The notes beneath the pieces are model-generated. The model saw only the letters and a list, made by a program, of their open reading frames with translations. It was not told where the DNA came from and searched no databases. A stretch of 64,000 nucleotides of DNA, from NCBI GenBank assembly GCA_035772785.1, contig JAOCPU010000013.1, positions 1 through 64,000 of the forward strand, given 5' to 3'. The stretch comes from Phlebiopsis flavidoalba. Its lineage: Eukaryota > Basidiomycota > Agaricomycetes > Polyporales > Phanerochaetaceae. Shown piece by piece: positions 22,409 through 35,600 of the stretch (its first letter is position 1; each line of letters begins with the position of its first letter). Position numbers and translations under genes: made by a program.

Positions 22409-22956
22409 ATGGCCCGTAGCAGTGCGTGTGGCGTTCCTTTTATTACTCTCGACGATGCAGACGAAATGCTGACCCTGCGACTTTTTTTGGCGCCGTATTT
22501 TTGCTGTAGACCTCCGTGTCGTCGGTCTCAACAAGGGCTTCCCCACGACCCCCCTCGAGAAGAGGGTCAAGCCCAGCCACGCAAGGGCGCTTGCAGTCCC
22601 AGAGGGACCAACTTTGTCCGCTCCATCATCCGGGAGGTTGCTGGATTTCGCGCCGTACGAGCGTCGGGTAATGGAGTTGCGGAGGAACTCCAAGGTGCGT
22701 CCTGCGCGTATGCGTCTTTTTGGCGTCGTTATCTGGCATGGTTTGCGGTGTATACTGAACCTATGATTCCGTGTGCTATTAGGACAAGAAGGCTCGCAAG
22801 CTGACCAAGAAGCGGGTATGTTCCCTATGATCCATGTCTTGTGCACCGGAAAGATCTAATAATACTGTGTTAGTTGGGCACGCTTCTGCGCTCAAAGCGC
22901 AAGCTCGAGGAGCTCGGGCAAACGTCATCCAGGAGAGCCGCAGGGCGGGACACTAA
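22409..22956 (+). CDS. RPL36: 60S ribosomal protein eL36
   Basis: A small large-subunit ribosomal protein in four exons: 22409-22421 (MARS plus one base), 22510-22694, 22783-22815 and 22874-22956, all with GT-AG introns. Conserved pieces are VVGLNKGFPTTPLEKRVKPS, NFVRSIIREVAGF, APYERRVMEL, DKKARKLTKKR, LGTLLRSKRKLEEL and the end NVIQESRRAGH with its stop at 22954-22956. Exon 2 needs two compensating shifts (near 22577 and 22651) and exon 4 one of two bases (near 22917). With such high conservation elsewhere, base-calling error is more likely than pseudogenisation, but an expressed intact copy elsewhere cannot be excluded. Confidence 0.85.
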
Positions 22957-23846
22957 AACGGCAACCTTGTATCTTGCGCGTTGGCGGCGGGGCGCCGCTG
23001 CGCCTTCATGACTCTGTTTTCCATGCATCCTCTGTACCTATGCATTCTCTATTCGATTCCGGTGCCCATGCCATCACCGCCCGCCCGAACGCGGGGCTCG
23101 AGTATACTGTATTGCAAGCATTTCCCAGGACTTGTGTGGGATATATCAATCGATGGCATGCTCCTAGGGTCTGCCGGGGTGATGCCAGCGGGACGCGGTA
23201 GCAGTGGCTAACAATACTTGATGTGGTGGTGACCGAGCGTGTGTGACGGGCGTGCACGGTGCGGCAGGTGGCTCGATGGGGAGGGCGCCCTGGGCAGCAC
23301 ATCGCGGCGAGCGGGGGCGGAGGGCCGGCAAGTGGCGCCCGGGGCGCGGATTGGTCAGCAGCGGGCTTGTGGTCATCGAGGCAGACCGTTCGGAGTGTGA
23401 GAGCGAGGCGGCGGCTGACTGGGCGTCCCCGCTGACCGAGCTGGCGTCGTCGGTCAGTGATGGCGTGACAAAGTGGGCGCCACGCAGGCCGTTTTTAGAG
23501 TTGGGGCGCGTAAGCCGGTCTAAGACTCCGATGCGATCTGGGCTGGCGTGTGCCGAACCGTGCCGCGGCGGAAAAGTGCTCGTCTGCCTGTTTTGTAAAC
23601 TTGGAACGCGACCCGTTTTTCGGCAGACTCTCCCTGGCTTTTTATCGACCGACCTCCTCCTCTCCTCCCCAGATCCATGGACAGCCTCGCTCCCCCTCCT
23701 CCTGAACCGTCACCGTGCTTCATCTTTATACGAATGTGCGCCCGCCCCTCACCCTCTGAGCTCGCCTCGGGTTCTTCGCAGGTCCAACTCAGACCTACCC
23801 CCCCTCTGCCACACGGCCCCTTCCCCGTCGGTTCGCCACGCCCAGC
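22957..23846. other. Spacer, no recognised gene
   Basis: Downstream of eL36. The 237-codon plus-strand frame at 23243-23956 has no family motif and a composition typical of chance frames in GC-rich DNA; its end overlaps the likely start region of the next gene. Confidence 0.4.
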
Positions 23847-25508
23847 ATGCAGAAGGACCTCCCGCACGCTCGACTTTCCGGTCACCGCGCCGCAGCCCTC
23901 GCACAAGCTCCTCGCGCAGGTTCCACCTTCCTCGAGCTCTACTTCTCGCTTCATGACCTCCTGCCATGTGTCCCAGAAGGAGACGCCCTACCCCGTCTAC
24001 CCCCGTCCTCGCCCGGCGTCTCAGTACACAGCGCGACGCACGAGCACGGACGACTCGCTGCTGCCCATCGTGTCTCCCACCGTCGCCACGTTTCGGCGAG
24101 GCCTATTCCTCGGAGAAGGCGCGCCGACCAGGTCGGCATCATGGTGGCAGGGCACCCCATCAGGCAAGTTTTCTTGTTCATGCCATGTTGGGGATTGCGG
24201 ACGTCGCTCTGACCATCTTCCCACTCTGCAGGTGCACGCCCCCGTCCTTCTTCTTTGTCATTGCGGCCTTCCCGCTCTCGACTGCGCTTTTGTTGTTTAG
24301 CATGTCCACCCTACCTATCACCACGGCGTGGCCCCGAAATCTCACGGACCTCGCGCAGCTCGGCCGTGAGTTGCACGGTTACTCCATCAGTGGGGCGGGA
24401 CCATGGGCGCATGTCATTGGCGTCTCTTCATATCGGGATCGGGTCGTGTCCTGGAATCACGCCTGGTCAAATACCGGGCAAGCGTTCTCTGGGTGCGTAC
24501 AGTATTCACTATTCTCGGAAAATCGCCGCAATATATCTAATATTGTTATTTGTGTTCATCAGAATGTATACTCGCAGGGGCGCACCTCTTTTCGCCTGTT
24601 GTTTTTGCCACCGTTCTCCTTACTCTTCTTACGACGGTCGGATCCATTTTTGCCAGCCTTGCTCGCTGCTCAACGCTGCACCGGTATGTGATCAAGCTGT
24701 TCCGAGAGCCCTGGGACCTCACCCGGAACGCTATTGAGGGCGCCTCGAAAGATTCTGAGAAGCAGAAGTCGTCGCGCCGTGGATTCGACTCTCGATCCTT
24801 CCGGCTCATCGGCATCGTTCCGGTGGTCAGGGATCAACATTGCCTGTGGAGTCTGTGGAGTCCCAATGCTCGATTGCGTCCTTGGCTCCTTCATCGGTTG
24901 CCTGCCCTGGACTGCCGTCACGTGCCAGATAGGAGACATATTGCAGACCGTCGCGTCTACGCCCTCGCCAACACCGCAGTGAGCGTGGCGACAGTCCTTG
25001 GCTCACGTCTCCCGAGATCATCCTCAAGCTTCGTGTTTTCTGTCCTTCCTATCGCTGGCTCCGATATTAGGGCGGAAACACCTGCAGGCACTGGTCTCGC
25101 ACTCGAGCACTGCGGCAGGACCCTCTCGACGGCGAGATGTCCGAGGTCATCGGCGATGAGACGGACTACGCACGATGGGCGTGGGTCAAGGACTGGCGTG
25201 AACGGATACGCCCGTCCCCATCGCGCTCCCGCGCGCGCGACAAGCTCTCGAGCGCAGTAGTTGGAGGTGCTTATCCAGGAGAAGAACGCCAACTTGCCCT
25301 TGTAAAGCAAGTCCGCGTCGTCCCGCCCCGCCATGCCATGCCCCCTTACGATCCCGATCCTGCCTATCCGCGGCACCATCGATTCACGGTCTCACGATAC
25401 CCTCGCCCCATCCTCACCTCACAGCGGACGGTCCCACCATGCTGTTCTTTTCTTTCGCATTCTTACAATTCACTGTTCCACATTCCGCGCCCTGTTGCAT
25501 TGCTCTAG
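23847..25508 (+). CDS. VTT-domain (SNARE-associated Golgi/TMEM41-TVP38 type) membrane protein
   Basis: VTT or DedA-type proteins are multi-pass membrane proteins; TMEM41B and VMP1 in this group act as lipid scramblases. Pieces on the plus strand, in changing frames, follow the fold: a Ser/Pro-rich N-terminus, a helix FFFVIAAFPLSTALLLFSM (about 24250), GHVIGV-like sequence, WNHAWS with the conserved proline-glycine region (about 24460), VVFATVLLTLLTTVGSIFAS (about 24615), then INIACGVCGVPMLDCVLGSF and IGCLPWTAVTCQIGDIL (about 24830-24940). A polar tail contains GDETDYARWAWVKDW (about 25150). The start (ATG 23847) and end (open frame to 25508) are uncertain, and several shifts and introns are needed. 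Confidence 0.55.
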
Positions 25509-26672
25509 ACCCCATTTGGACGGTACATTCGGAACACTTGACCGTAACAATCCCACACATCCGCCTCCGTATCCACATGCTGCTGTCCTCTCTAGTTCCA
25601 CCCTACGCTATCCCGAGACTGCTGTCCGCCTCGCTAAACTCGCACTTACGCGATGGCTCGCTCCCGTACATAACCACCACACTGATGCTACCTCAACGAC
25701 CTAATGCCGCGTCCAACCCAATTGCGCATGATACCTTCTTAATTCTCGCTGCACCCTCGCATGCCTCGACCAGCCCCTTGCAGTTGGTATTTATTTATGC
25801 TACCCTGCTTACAGTTCATCCTAGTCCACTCTCACGTTCGTTGTTCATATTCTGCCTTGGTGCTTCGTCCTAGCATGCTAGACGTGTTGTTGTAGCGCAT
25901 CTTCTTGGTTCCTTCCTGGGTTGGGTGTACACATTTGAAGGGGAAATGAAAGAAAAAAAAGTGCAAACCTCTCGCGATTGTTGCCCGAAGCGTCGCGTGC
26001 GCCTGTTTCGCCGATCACTTTGTCTTTTCTGTTGAACCATCCGTTGCTTCGATTCTGATTGTTTTTGGGCGGAAAACAACGTTTCATGGATGGGGGAATG
26101 TTGGTTTTGTCCTGCCGTTAGCTAGCGTGACAGCCATGTGATGAAGTCCGAGCGGGATTTCTTGCGACGGTTCCTGCGCCGACGCTGGGGACGGAGACGT
26201 AAACGCCTCGGCCGCTGATGTCGTGGTCGGGCGTGCATAATATTCTCTGGCTGTTAGGCTCGGACTCTATTCGTTTTATAAAGTGCCCCATTTGAGCACA
26301 AAGGGACGTACTGCTTTGCAGATGTTTATTCGATTTTACCAACATGGCTGCGACGGTTCTCGCCCCTAGGGCAGACCCACAAGCTTGCCACTGGGGGCAA
26401 AAGAGCCGCCGGGAATGTGGCGCTTTGTGTGAGACGCCTGTGCTACACTGTGCCGCGCATCCGCGGGGTGCTCAGCTTTGCACACCATCACCGTCTGACG
26501 ACTGCTCTGACATCGCCAACACTCCATACATGCCATACTCACCGCTTGTCTGACCACTCATCACCGTCTGGCTCTTGCTCTTGCTGCCACTGCGGCCGGG
26601 CCCCACGCTCACACGACACGACGACCCGGACCTGCTGCTCAACGTCCACGAACCCAATACTATTAGGCCGCA
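25509..26672. other. Spacer upstream of FMP27
   Basis: No frame shows a recognisable family; 25439-25873 encodes only hydrophobic low-information sequence. The last 300 bases are pyrimidine-rich and may be the FMP27 promoter and 5' UTR. Confidence 0.4.
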
Positions 26673-29600
26673 ATGTCTTTGCTTAATTACCTCTCCTCCA
26701 TCCCGCTCTTTTTCAGCACGCTCTTTCTCTGGAAACCAGAAGACTCGACCGCAGCGTACCTCATCATTTGGATCCTCCGCCTCGTCACCTTCTCGCTCAT
26801 CTTCCGCTCCTTCCTGGGGGCCCACCATCCTGCGCCTCGTCTCCCGCCGGCTGCGCGTGCCGAGCGTGAGCCTGCGCTCCATCCGGGCATCTACTTCCGC
26901 GCAGGCAAGGGCGTCCTGCACATCCACCGCGTCGGCCTCTCCTCAACCAACCGCCCCAGCGCGCGCGACCGCGAGCCGCTTCTCCATCCGCATCGAGGGC
27001 TTCCGCCTCGAGCTCGTCCAGGACCAGCCGGACGCACGCAGGCCCGCCGCGGCGCGGACCACAAGCCAGCAGCGCCGCACCTCGCGGCCTGCGGGGGCGC
27101 TGCGCCTGCGCTGCTCCTGCAACTCTCGCTGGCGGCGCGCGGCGTGTACGGGGCGGTCTACGCGGCGCTGGAGCCGTACGTGCGCCCCGTGCTCCGTGCG
27201 GCTGTGGTTGCGCTCCTGCGGCTGCTCATTCGTGCGCTCCCTGCGCTGACGCAGGTCGTGGACCTCGAGGTGGACTCGGCAGTCATCACGTCGCCTGTCG
27301 TCCCCGGCGCGGAGCTGGTCGCGCGCAAGGCGAGGATCAATACGAGTGTCGTGTACACGCAGCTGGATAACTCGAATGCCGCGGATAAGCTGACCACTCC
27401 CCCTGCAAGGGCTGTGCATAGGCGGTTTGCGAGTGTGGCGAACTTTAATACGCGTGTGAAGAATAGCTTCCGGAGGACGTGGAACAGGGCTTGGGGATCC
27501 ACTCAGGTTGCGGCGGCCTTGTCATTGAACGTCCGGGAGGTCTTGGGTATAGCTAACAGCATATTGTTGCAAGAGCTGAAGAGTTCCATTCCTGGTGAGT
27601 TCCATGCTCATCATGCCGTTGGATGTAAGTTCATACTCTGCTCCTAGGCAAACATACCTTCCTGGTGGTTCCTCAGATAGCCTTTGCTACGTCTGTTCGT
27701 CTCGATACACGCCAAGAAGTTGAACGCCATGGTCTTGATATCTCATTCAGCGCCGGAAACGCTAGCTTGGATATTGAAGTCGTCCAGCATATACTCGACA
27801 TCCTGAAGAAACTTCGTAAATCCAATCCGTCCACAGATGCGGGGTTGCCCGAGCTACGAATACCAAGTACCCGGAGCATGGCAAGCCCCCAGAGTATAGC
27901 AAAGCCCCCAGAGCATGGCGAGTCCTGACAGTGTGGCCAGTCCACAGAGCGTGTTCAGCCCATATAGCATGACTAGCCCCCAGAGCGTTAGTAGTCCCCC
28001 ACCTGCATCTAGCCCACCATTATCCCCTCGGTCCTCAAGGATTTGGAAAACGACATTTTCGCCCACATCACCTCTGATGGAATCGCTTTCGGTACGTCAT
28101 ATTTTTTTTTTTGCAGTGCTTTTCCCGATTGAATTCTCAAACATTGTTTCAGGCCCGATTTCGATGGCACCAGAAACAACCTATACGGAGGTTACGTACA
28201 CGCAAGGCTACAGTACGTTGCCATAGTTGTCGGAATGTTTCGAGTACCCATCTAAGTCTGTGTAGGCTAGAATATCAATGCTCAAAGCTATTTCAATCAA
28301 CTTGCCTGGTATCACGTTCATGGTCATCGTATGGTTTTTTTGCCAAGAGAACGGGCAAACAGAGACGTTCACCGCCAGCGCGGAGCAGATTTGCATGAAT
28401 GTCAGTCTGAGCCACCCCGACAGAACGTCGTTGCACCGTCAGCACCTCGGTCGGACAAAGTGCCCCTGGGGACCCGCTCACGGCAGATGTTCTATAAGCT
28501 CGACTTTAATGTCAAGAACATTGCGCTGGATCGGATGGGCTCAGGCGCACTTCAAGAGCATCTCCGCGTTTGTTGATTTGGCCGGTGTCAATGCAACTGT
28601 CCTTGTCTCGCAGTGGCCGGCTCCTTTGGCTGCAAGGACCGTCTTTCCTCGGCGGAGACCCTAACGCGCAGTTCCTGATCGCCCAAGTGTCACTGGGTAA
28701 CATAGCTGTCCACACAGAGCGACTCGAGATCATTCAACGGCTATTGAGTAGGAGAAAATCGTCGAAACCCCAAGCCTCAGAAGTGCAGCCCCTTCTACCG
28801 CCCGTCCTCGCACCCGTTCCCCGCCTCTCTGTCGGACTGACCGTGGGCGAAATATGTCTTCGTCTCATCAGCTCTGAAGGCATCACCCCCCTTTGCCCTG
28901 GAAGCGCGGACAGGCGGATTCATGGCCTCTGTGGACAACACCAACTTCCAGACCCTCCCCGACTCCCGCTTCGGGAAGATGGTACCGGATTCCCGACGGG
29001 GGGGGGGGGGGGGGGGGGGGCCCCCACCTCCAGATGGACATCCACACACGCGCGCCGAACTCCACCAGACATTCATCCACGTCCACTCCCGATCCGCGTC
29101 CTCGCTCGACGACGAGCCCCCGTCCGCCGCGATCGGCGGCTCCGTCTACCCGGGCGAACCGGTGCTATCCCTTGAAAGCGTGCAGCTCGTCGGCAGAGGA
29201 CACGCGTTCGGCGAGATCGCAGACGCAGGCGCGCTCGGGCGAGGGCGTGACGATCGACGTGCCCTCGCTGTTCCTCAACGTCGCGTGCGCGTCCGAGGCG
29301 CTCTCCGTCGAGCTATGGCAGCCCGACGCGATGGCCGCGATCAAGACCGTGCTCACCGTGCTCGCAGACGCCACACTCTCCGACCCACTTCTCCCCCCGT
29401 CCCGCCCCCGCTCCGCCAAAGTACCTTCTCAGGCGGTCTGCCCTCAGGCCTCGCCGCATCAGTCGCCGTCGGCCGGCTCATGGTCTTCCTCGCGGGCCCC
29501 GACCTCGCGCCGGGCGAAGACCTCAGCATCTCCCGCGGCGTCGCGCGTTCCACACCGGCATCGGCCTGCACTTCTGCGCGCTGCGCGACACGCACATCAA

Positions 29601-32600
29601 GGGCCTCGCGGACCTCATCCCGCGCACGCACGCGCGCCTCAAGCTCTCGCTTCGCGACGGAGCTGCTGTCGGTCCCGCGAACGCGGGCGGCGGGCACCGG
29701 CGCGGCGGCCGTCTCGCAGTCTGAGCGCGCGATGGTGGAGGCCCATGCGTGGGACGCGGCGTTGCGGGATGCGCTTGCGACGCGGTATGTCGCGGACGAT
29801 CCGTTTGGTGTTGGGGATATCATGTGGGGACTATCGGGCGAAGGAGTACCTGCGCGTGGACAAGGCGAAGGTCGGCGTCACGCTCTCGGGGGCGGCGGCT
29901 CGGTGGCGTGCCTATTCCTGGAGCCAAGGACGACTGCAAGGTGACCATTGAAATCTCGCGCATAGGCGGGAATATTCATTTGGCGCACGCGTACAAACCT
30001 TTTTGCTCGCGGTTGAGGCTCTCAATTCTAAGTATTCTACCGCCTAAGAAGTCCAAGCCCTCGCGTGTATGACGCTCCGCCCACGCTCAACGTCGTCGTT
30101 TGCTGCAGTATCGGCAAGATCCAGATTTTGTGGAAGTTCCCGTTGAGGATGAAGCTGTACATGCGCCTGGCTGATCTCTGGGTGCAGAAACACTATTCTG
30201 GCAAGCTGACTGTGCGCTGGGACAGTATTCTACTCTCCGTCCCGGTCACCCTCGAGCGAGATGGCGAGAAGAAAACGACATGGGAAGAGCTCGCTCGTTT
30301 GTTGGGGTTCGCCATTGACATTGACCCTGCTGTCAAACCTGCTGCTATTACCGCCGAAGGTAAAAGTGCACGCCTGCGGATACCGTTCGACTACGTTCTT
30401 GCGGACCTCATACTCGATATCAACGTTACCTTGAAGTCGATGAAACACCTCGTCAAGATGGTGCCGTCTGGCCAGTTCTACAGCCCGTCGACTCCGGAAG
30501 CGGAGGATGCGAAGATTGTACCGAACATCTCTCTTCGTCTGGGCTGCCTGTGTGCTGAAGCCGCGGATGAGCCCTTTGAGTCTCAGCTCAGCCTCGTGTG
30601 GCGGGCAGGCTCTGAGGCGGCTCGGCTGCGTATGAACCGTGATGACGCATTTGACGCAAAGGCCGCCACCATCCAGGCCGCGGCTCGCGCTGAACCCTCC
30701 ACGCCAGCAAAGGAAGTCAACTCCGAGTTCCAGTTCACAGCAGAACACACCACTTCGATCGAGGATGCTCGCAGCAGACTCAATCAAATCCACTCGGGAA
30801 CCTGGATCTCGCGGCATAGACAAGCCCGTGTGCACCAGATACGACGGCAAGAGACCGCCAACGCCAAGTTGCGTAGCACCTCACAGCTCTACGATGACAT
30901 CGAAGACGAAATTGTGCCCATCGTCCAGCCGTCCACTGCGCCCCCACTCCTCCGCGTCAAGTTCGACGGCCTGAACCTCAGGCTCGGCGGCCCGTCTTTC
31001 AAGATCGACGGCCTGCCGGAGTACCTCCACAGGGAGGGCGGCGGCATGCCCACGGACATGGAGTACTCACTGCTCATCCCGATGCACCTCAACTTCTCCG
31101 TCTCCGGGCTCGCCATCACCTGCCGCGAATACCCGCTCCCCATGCTCAACATCCCCGCACACTCCGACAAGACGAAGCCCGGACTCGTCTTCGACAGCGA
31201 CGTCGTGATCGCCGAGGAGTTGGGCACGGACGAGTCGGTGGAGTGGGTGGACTGCGCGATTGTCCGGCCGCCATCGCGGCCTGCATGGTGCCTCGCCGCT
31301 GGTATGTCGCGGTGCCGAAGACTATCATGCCGGTCAAGACGTATGCGAACCCGGTTATTCGTGTGCTGACGGATGATGTGTCTGATTTTGCGTGGGCGTG
31401 AGCTATGGGCCGGCCACGCAGGATATCATGAGAGTGGTGGATACGCTGTCGCATGCGCCGAGGGACAGCTCGCCGCCTATTGGCTTCTGGACAAGGTATG
31501 ATAAGCTCTTGCGTTGAGAAATTTTGGGCTGACTCGGATCCAGCTGCGACTCGTATTCCATTGGCGTCTCAGAGTCAGCTTCAATGAGGAGGTTCATTTG
31601 CATATGAAAGGTAAGATCTTTATTTATACTCCTTTTCAATGACAGTTTCTAAACAACTTACATAGGCTCTAACGATCCTCATACACTACGCGGCTCAGGC
31701 GCAGGCTTCGCGTTGTGTTTGGAAGGCAGTCCCCAGCTCCTGATCAACCACGAAAACAGCCAGAACGAACTCATTCAGATGCTCAGCGACTCGATGATGA
31801 TTATTGTGCCCAAGTATGGTCGATCGTATTCTAAATTAATATCACGACTGATCGTCAAAACAGCGTCGAGGAATCCTACGGGGAAACCTCGGTATCTGCT
31901 TCTCGCACTGATGACGACCCGGCTCATCGCGAAAAGTACGCCACAAGTTCAAAGAAAGCCCGACGCTCTCGCAACGTATGTGCCAAGTTTGGTGCGGGAT
32001 CGCGATTCGGGGTGGGCTTTGTGCTGGAGCGGACATGCAACTCTGCATGTGCAAAATGCTCGGGCGAACGCGTTCCACAGACAGTGTCGAATGTTCGACT
32101 TCAAACCACATTATGAAGTCAAGCTTGAGAAGAAAGCCCATAAGCCATTGGAGAATGTGCGTCGTTTATTTTATCCTACACTCCCTACTCCTAACATACA
32201 TTCAGAGCGGCGAAGACTCGTATGCGGGCTTCAGGTCTCACTTCATACATTTGTCGATCTCCTTGACATCTTCGTTGGACCCGAAACAGCTGCACACAAA
32301 GTACAGTAGTATCCATCTTTCTCCGGCGGTCTTTGCCCACTTCTGGTCTTGGTGGCATCTCTTCGAAGGCAAGTCTTTACCGATCCGACAAGGCAGACGG
32401 TATAAGCACAAGCGGCCTCTCTCGCCGAAGTTCGGACAACATCTAGCGACACTCAAGTACCGGATTGACGTCCCAAGACTCTTCCTCTCGCACGTCTACA
32501 TGGACCAAGGACGAGATGCTTGGGCAGATGGCGTTACTCCCTTTGTCGGCGTCAAGGCCCTCATCCTGCGGTTCCAAGCGGACATGCACCAACGAGCACA

Positions 32601-35600
32601 GGAGACCACTATCACGAAACCGGATGGCACGAGTAAGACAATCGTCCACAAGCCCTTCTATGCCGTCGAAGTCGTCGCAACGGAGCTTGAGATGAAGACC
32701 TTGCTGGCTATTTTCCACGAACCACTCAAGCAACGTGTTCCGATTGAGCCCACTGATACCGAGAGGGTATACCGGACGCGTGAAGGCATTCCCATCACCG
32801 ATGCGAAATCTCCTTGGATTGACTTGGATGATTTCACGGATACGAGCTGGGCACCTTCGACAGATAACCCTACGATTGCACCACCTACTTGCTGCGTCTT
32901 GTCCCCGATTTACGTACTTCAAGCGAGCGTACCCCAACAAGATGAAAGACCGAGTGGAAGCCAGCAAGTTCGGGGACGAAGATACCCACGTGTGCTTCCT
33001 CGGAAGGAAGCCTGTATGTCTACCCGTGCTTGAGGTTTACCAAATTACTCATGTGCATGTTTGCAGCTGTCCCTCGCATTCAATTGAACATAGCATCGCA
33101 ACGCATAGACAAACTACGCGAGGAATCAGTGACTGGCAGCTTGCCAAACTCACCAGAACTCTCCGATCCCAAAGTAAGTTTCAGAGACACGGAGTCATTT
33201 GACCTTTGCTGACAGCGCATGCACAGGAAACAAATGTTACCACGAACGACATGATAGCCCTCTTGCAAGACTACATTAACCACCTGCACAAAGTAGACGC
33301 TCAATCTCAGAGCACATTCGCCACCGGACCTGCATCATACTATATGCCGCCGACTCCGTCTCGCCAGAGGAGTGGGCCAATTCGATAATGTGTATCAGGT
33401 ACACTGCCCTAATATTTTCATGGATAACATAATTCGCGATGTACGTGATTTCGCAAGAGGATTGCTCGTTATATTGACCCTCCTCTGCAGATAATGATGC
33501 AATATTATCACTGCTCTCGCTCAAGAAGAGGGTTTGAATACCACATGGCTACACGGTATGTCTATTATTTTACCGGTCCTTACAGACCTTATTAACATAT
33601 GATGTTGCAGAGCCGTCAAGTTCATCAGAGACCAAGCCCTCCTAGCGGCCCCCCGTCGCTGCTCTCGACAGAGAAGACGACCACAGCAAGCACAAAGGAG
33701 CCGCTGCAGCCAGCGCGCAAGCCGCGGCACATGCCGTCTTGAAGATCCTCGGAGGTGCTGACCAAGGTCAGAAGACATCTGTCGACGTCTCCACCGATAC
33801 GCTTCGGTGGACCAAATCGACAGTAAACGTGAACCGTTGAAAGGACTGGTCAGAAGGCGGTCTCTCTGAGAAAAAGCGCACTTCTGTCTGCTACTCAAGC
33901 CCCAGAAAATTGTGCTCAGGAGCGAGACTAATACCGAAGCCGTGTGTGTTTTGGCCGCGGTTCAGGGCAAGTTGCAATCGTACCATATCCTCGATGACGC
34001 CAACGCCGACGATCCCGTCAGTGGGCGATGTCATGAACCGGTAGGCTTTCATTCTACCATTCGTACTGTTGCATGGCTCATACTGATATGTATGACAGGA
34101 ACTTTGCCGTCGATAGCGGGCCTGCAAGCCTTCTCACCTTCTGCAATCAACAAGTCTGGTTCAAGGAGTGGTTCCGCTCGGAAGTGCTCATCGACTTGAA
34201 ATGCGCAACGAACTTTTTTCGACCGCCTCGTGCCCAGACAGACGCGACGCTCCAGTATGACAAGTTTCAACATGCTTCGTCTACGAGCAATGTCAACTCG
34301 ATGGCGCGGCGCAGTTCAGATTCGTACGACCAGGCCTCAAATCACTTGGTATGGAGTAACCAGAATGTCAGCATTCATCTGCCATGTCTTACGGCTTGAA
34401 CTAACCGTGCTCTTTGCTCGTAGGATCTCGTACGCATACATGTACCTCGGTTTCACGGTCACGCGCAACGATCGACACTTCCAAGCCATCTCGAAATATC
34501 GTCACCAACCTCCTTCTCTTCTCGGACGCTGCCCACAAGAGACGCGTGCCGACAGGCTGGAGAAGATGCTGTTTCAGCTATGACTTCACGAAACCTGGCC
34601 TCGGCGGCCGACGTGTGCGAGAAACTTCAATCTCACTACGGCTAGCTGTAGAGACGCGACGTGAAGCGGAATGGCGGCCTACGAGGAGCCACGGCTCAGC
34701 TAGGCGACGTGGAGAAGCATCCGAAAGATTGAGGCGCATCAACATCCAAACTCTGGCGTATGAAGAGCTCGATTATGTCTTTGAGGCGATCAAGTTTGGC
34801 CCAAGACAAGGCGGACCGGTCTAGCGTCCCAGAAGTCAGCATTGCTCTTACATGCCCGCGTCGTCGTCTGAGTATATCATGGAGGATGATGGTACCCCCC
34901 CCGCCACGAGCTGCTGCTTGCGAAGCTGGCTGTGCGCAATATCGACTTTAGGTGGCTGAATCGTCAGGATAGCTCGACCGTCAACAACCTCACTGTCGGA
35001 GACCTGCAGGCCTTTGATGGCGCCGCGGACGCGGAATGGACCGAGATCCTGTCCAAGTACGACGACCCTCCAAATCATTCCCCTTGTGAAGGTACGTTTC
35101 CATCTCAAAGCTCGATGCTATACACTGTTTTGACTTACCATAATTCCCATCGAGCGCTAAGCTGTTCTGTGTCGCGGAGTGGATATTTTATCTACTTCCA
35201 CCCGTCGGAGAGTGTATCAACCATCTACCTAAAACTGGATCGAGCTCACTCTCCATCCCCATGCGTCTTCAGATCGACACGCGCGAATCGGTCGGTCGTG
35301 TATCATGGAGGTACATGTGGCCCCCGCAACCCGTCGGCAAACGAGGCAAAACGGGGCGGACAGCAGACCCGGTGTCCGAGACACCCGGGTGCGACCTCGA
35401 AGATGATCCCCCTCCCGCCGTCCGCACCTTCGTCCCCGTGTAGCGGCATCGCAGTCCTCTCCCGACGCCGACGCCAATTGTACGTAGTCCGACGCTCAAA
35501 TCCCCGCCGCGACGTGCATCGGCGGATTACCCAGCCCTACGAGGTCGGACACGCTGGTTGTTCCTGCTTTGAGAAAGACCCCCACATCGAGGTCGTTCAC

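Noticed and set aside
23243..23956. A 237-codon plus-strand frame
   Set aside because: No family motif, biased composition and overlap with the more convincing start of the VTT protein; treated as a chance frame.
27875..28001. Possible CRISPR-like array
   Set aside because: Units are contiguous 18-bp coding repeats without spacers, in a eukaryotic gene.
28883..29086. Minus-strand polyproline ORFs opposite the G tract
   Set aside because: They arise from the complement of the G23 run and have no other support.
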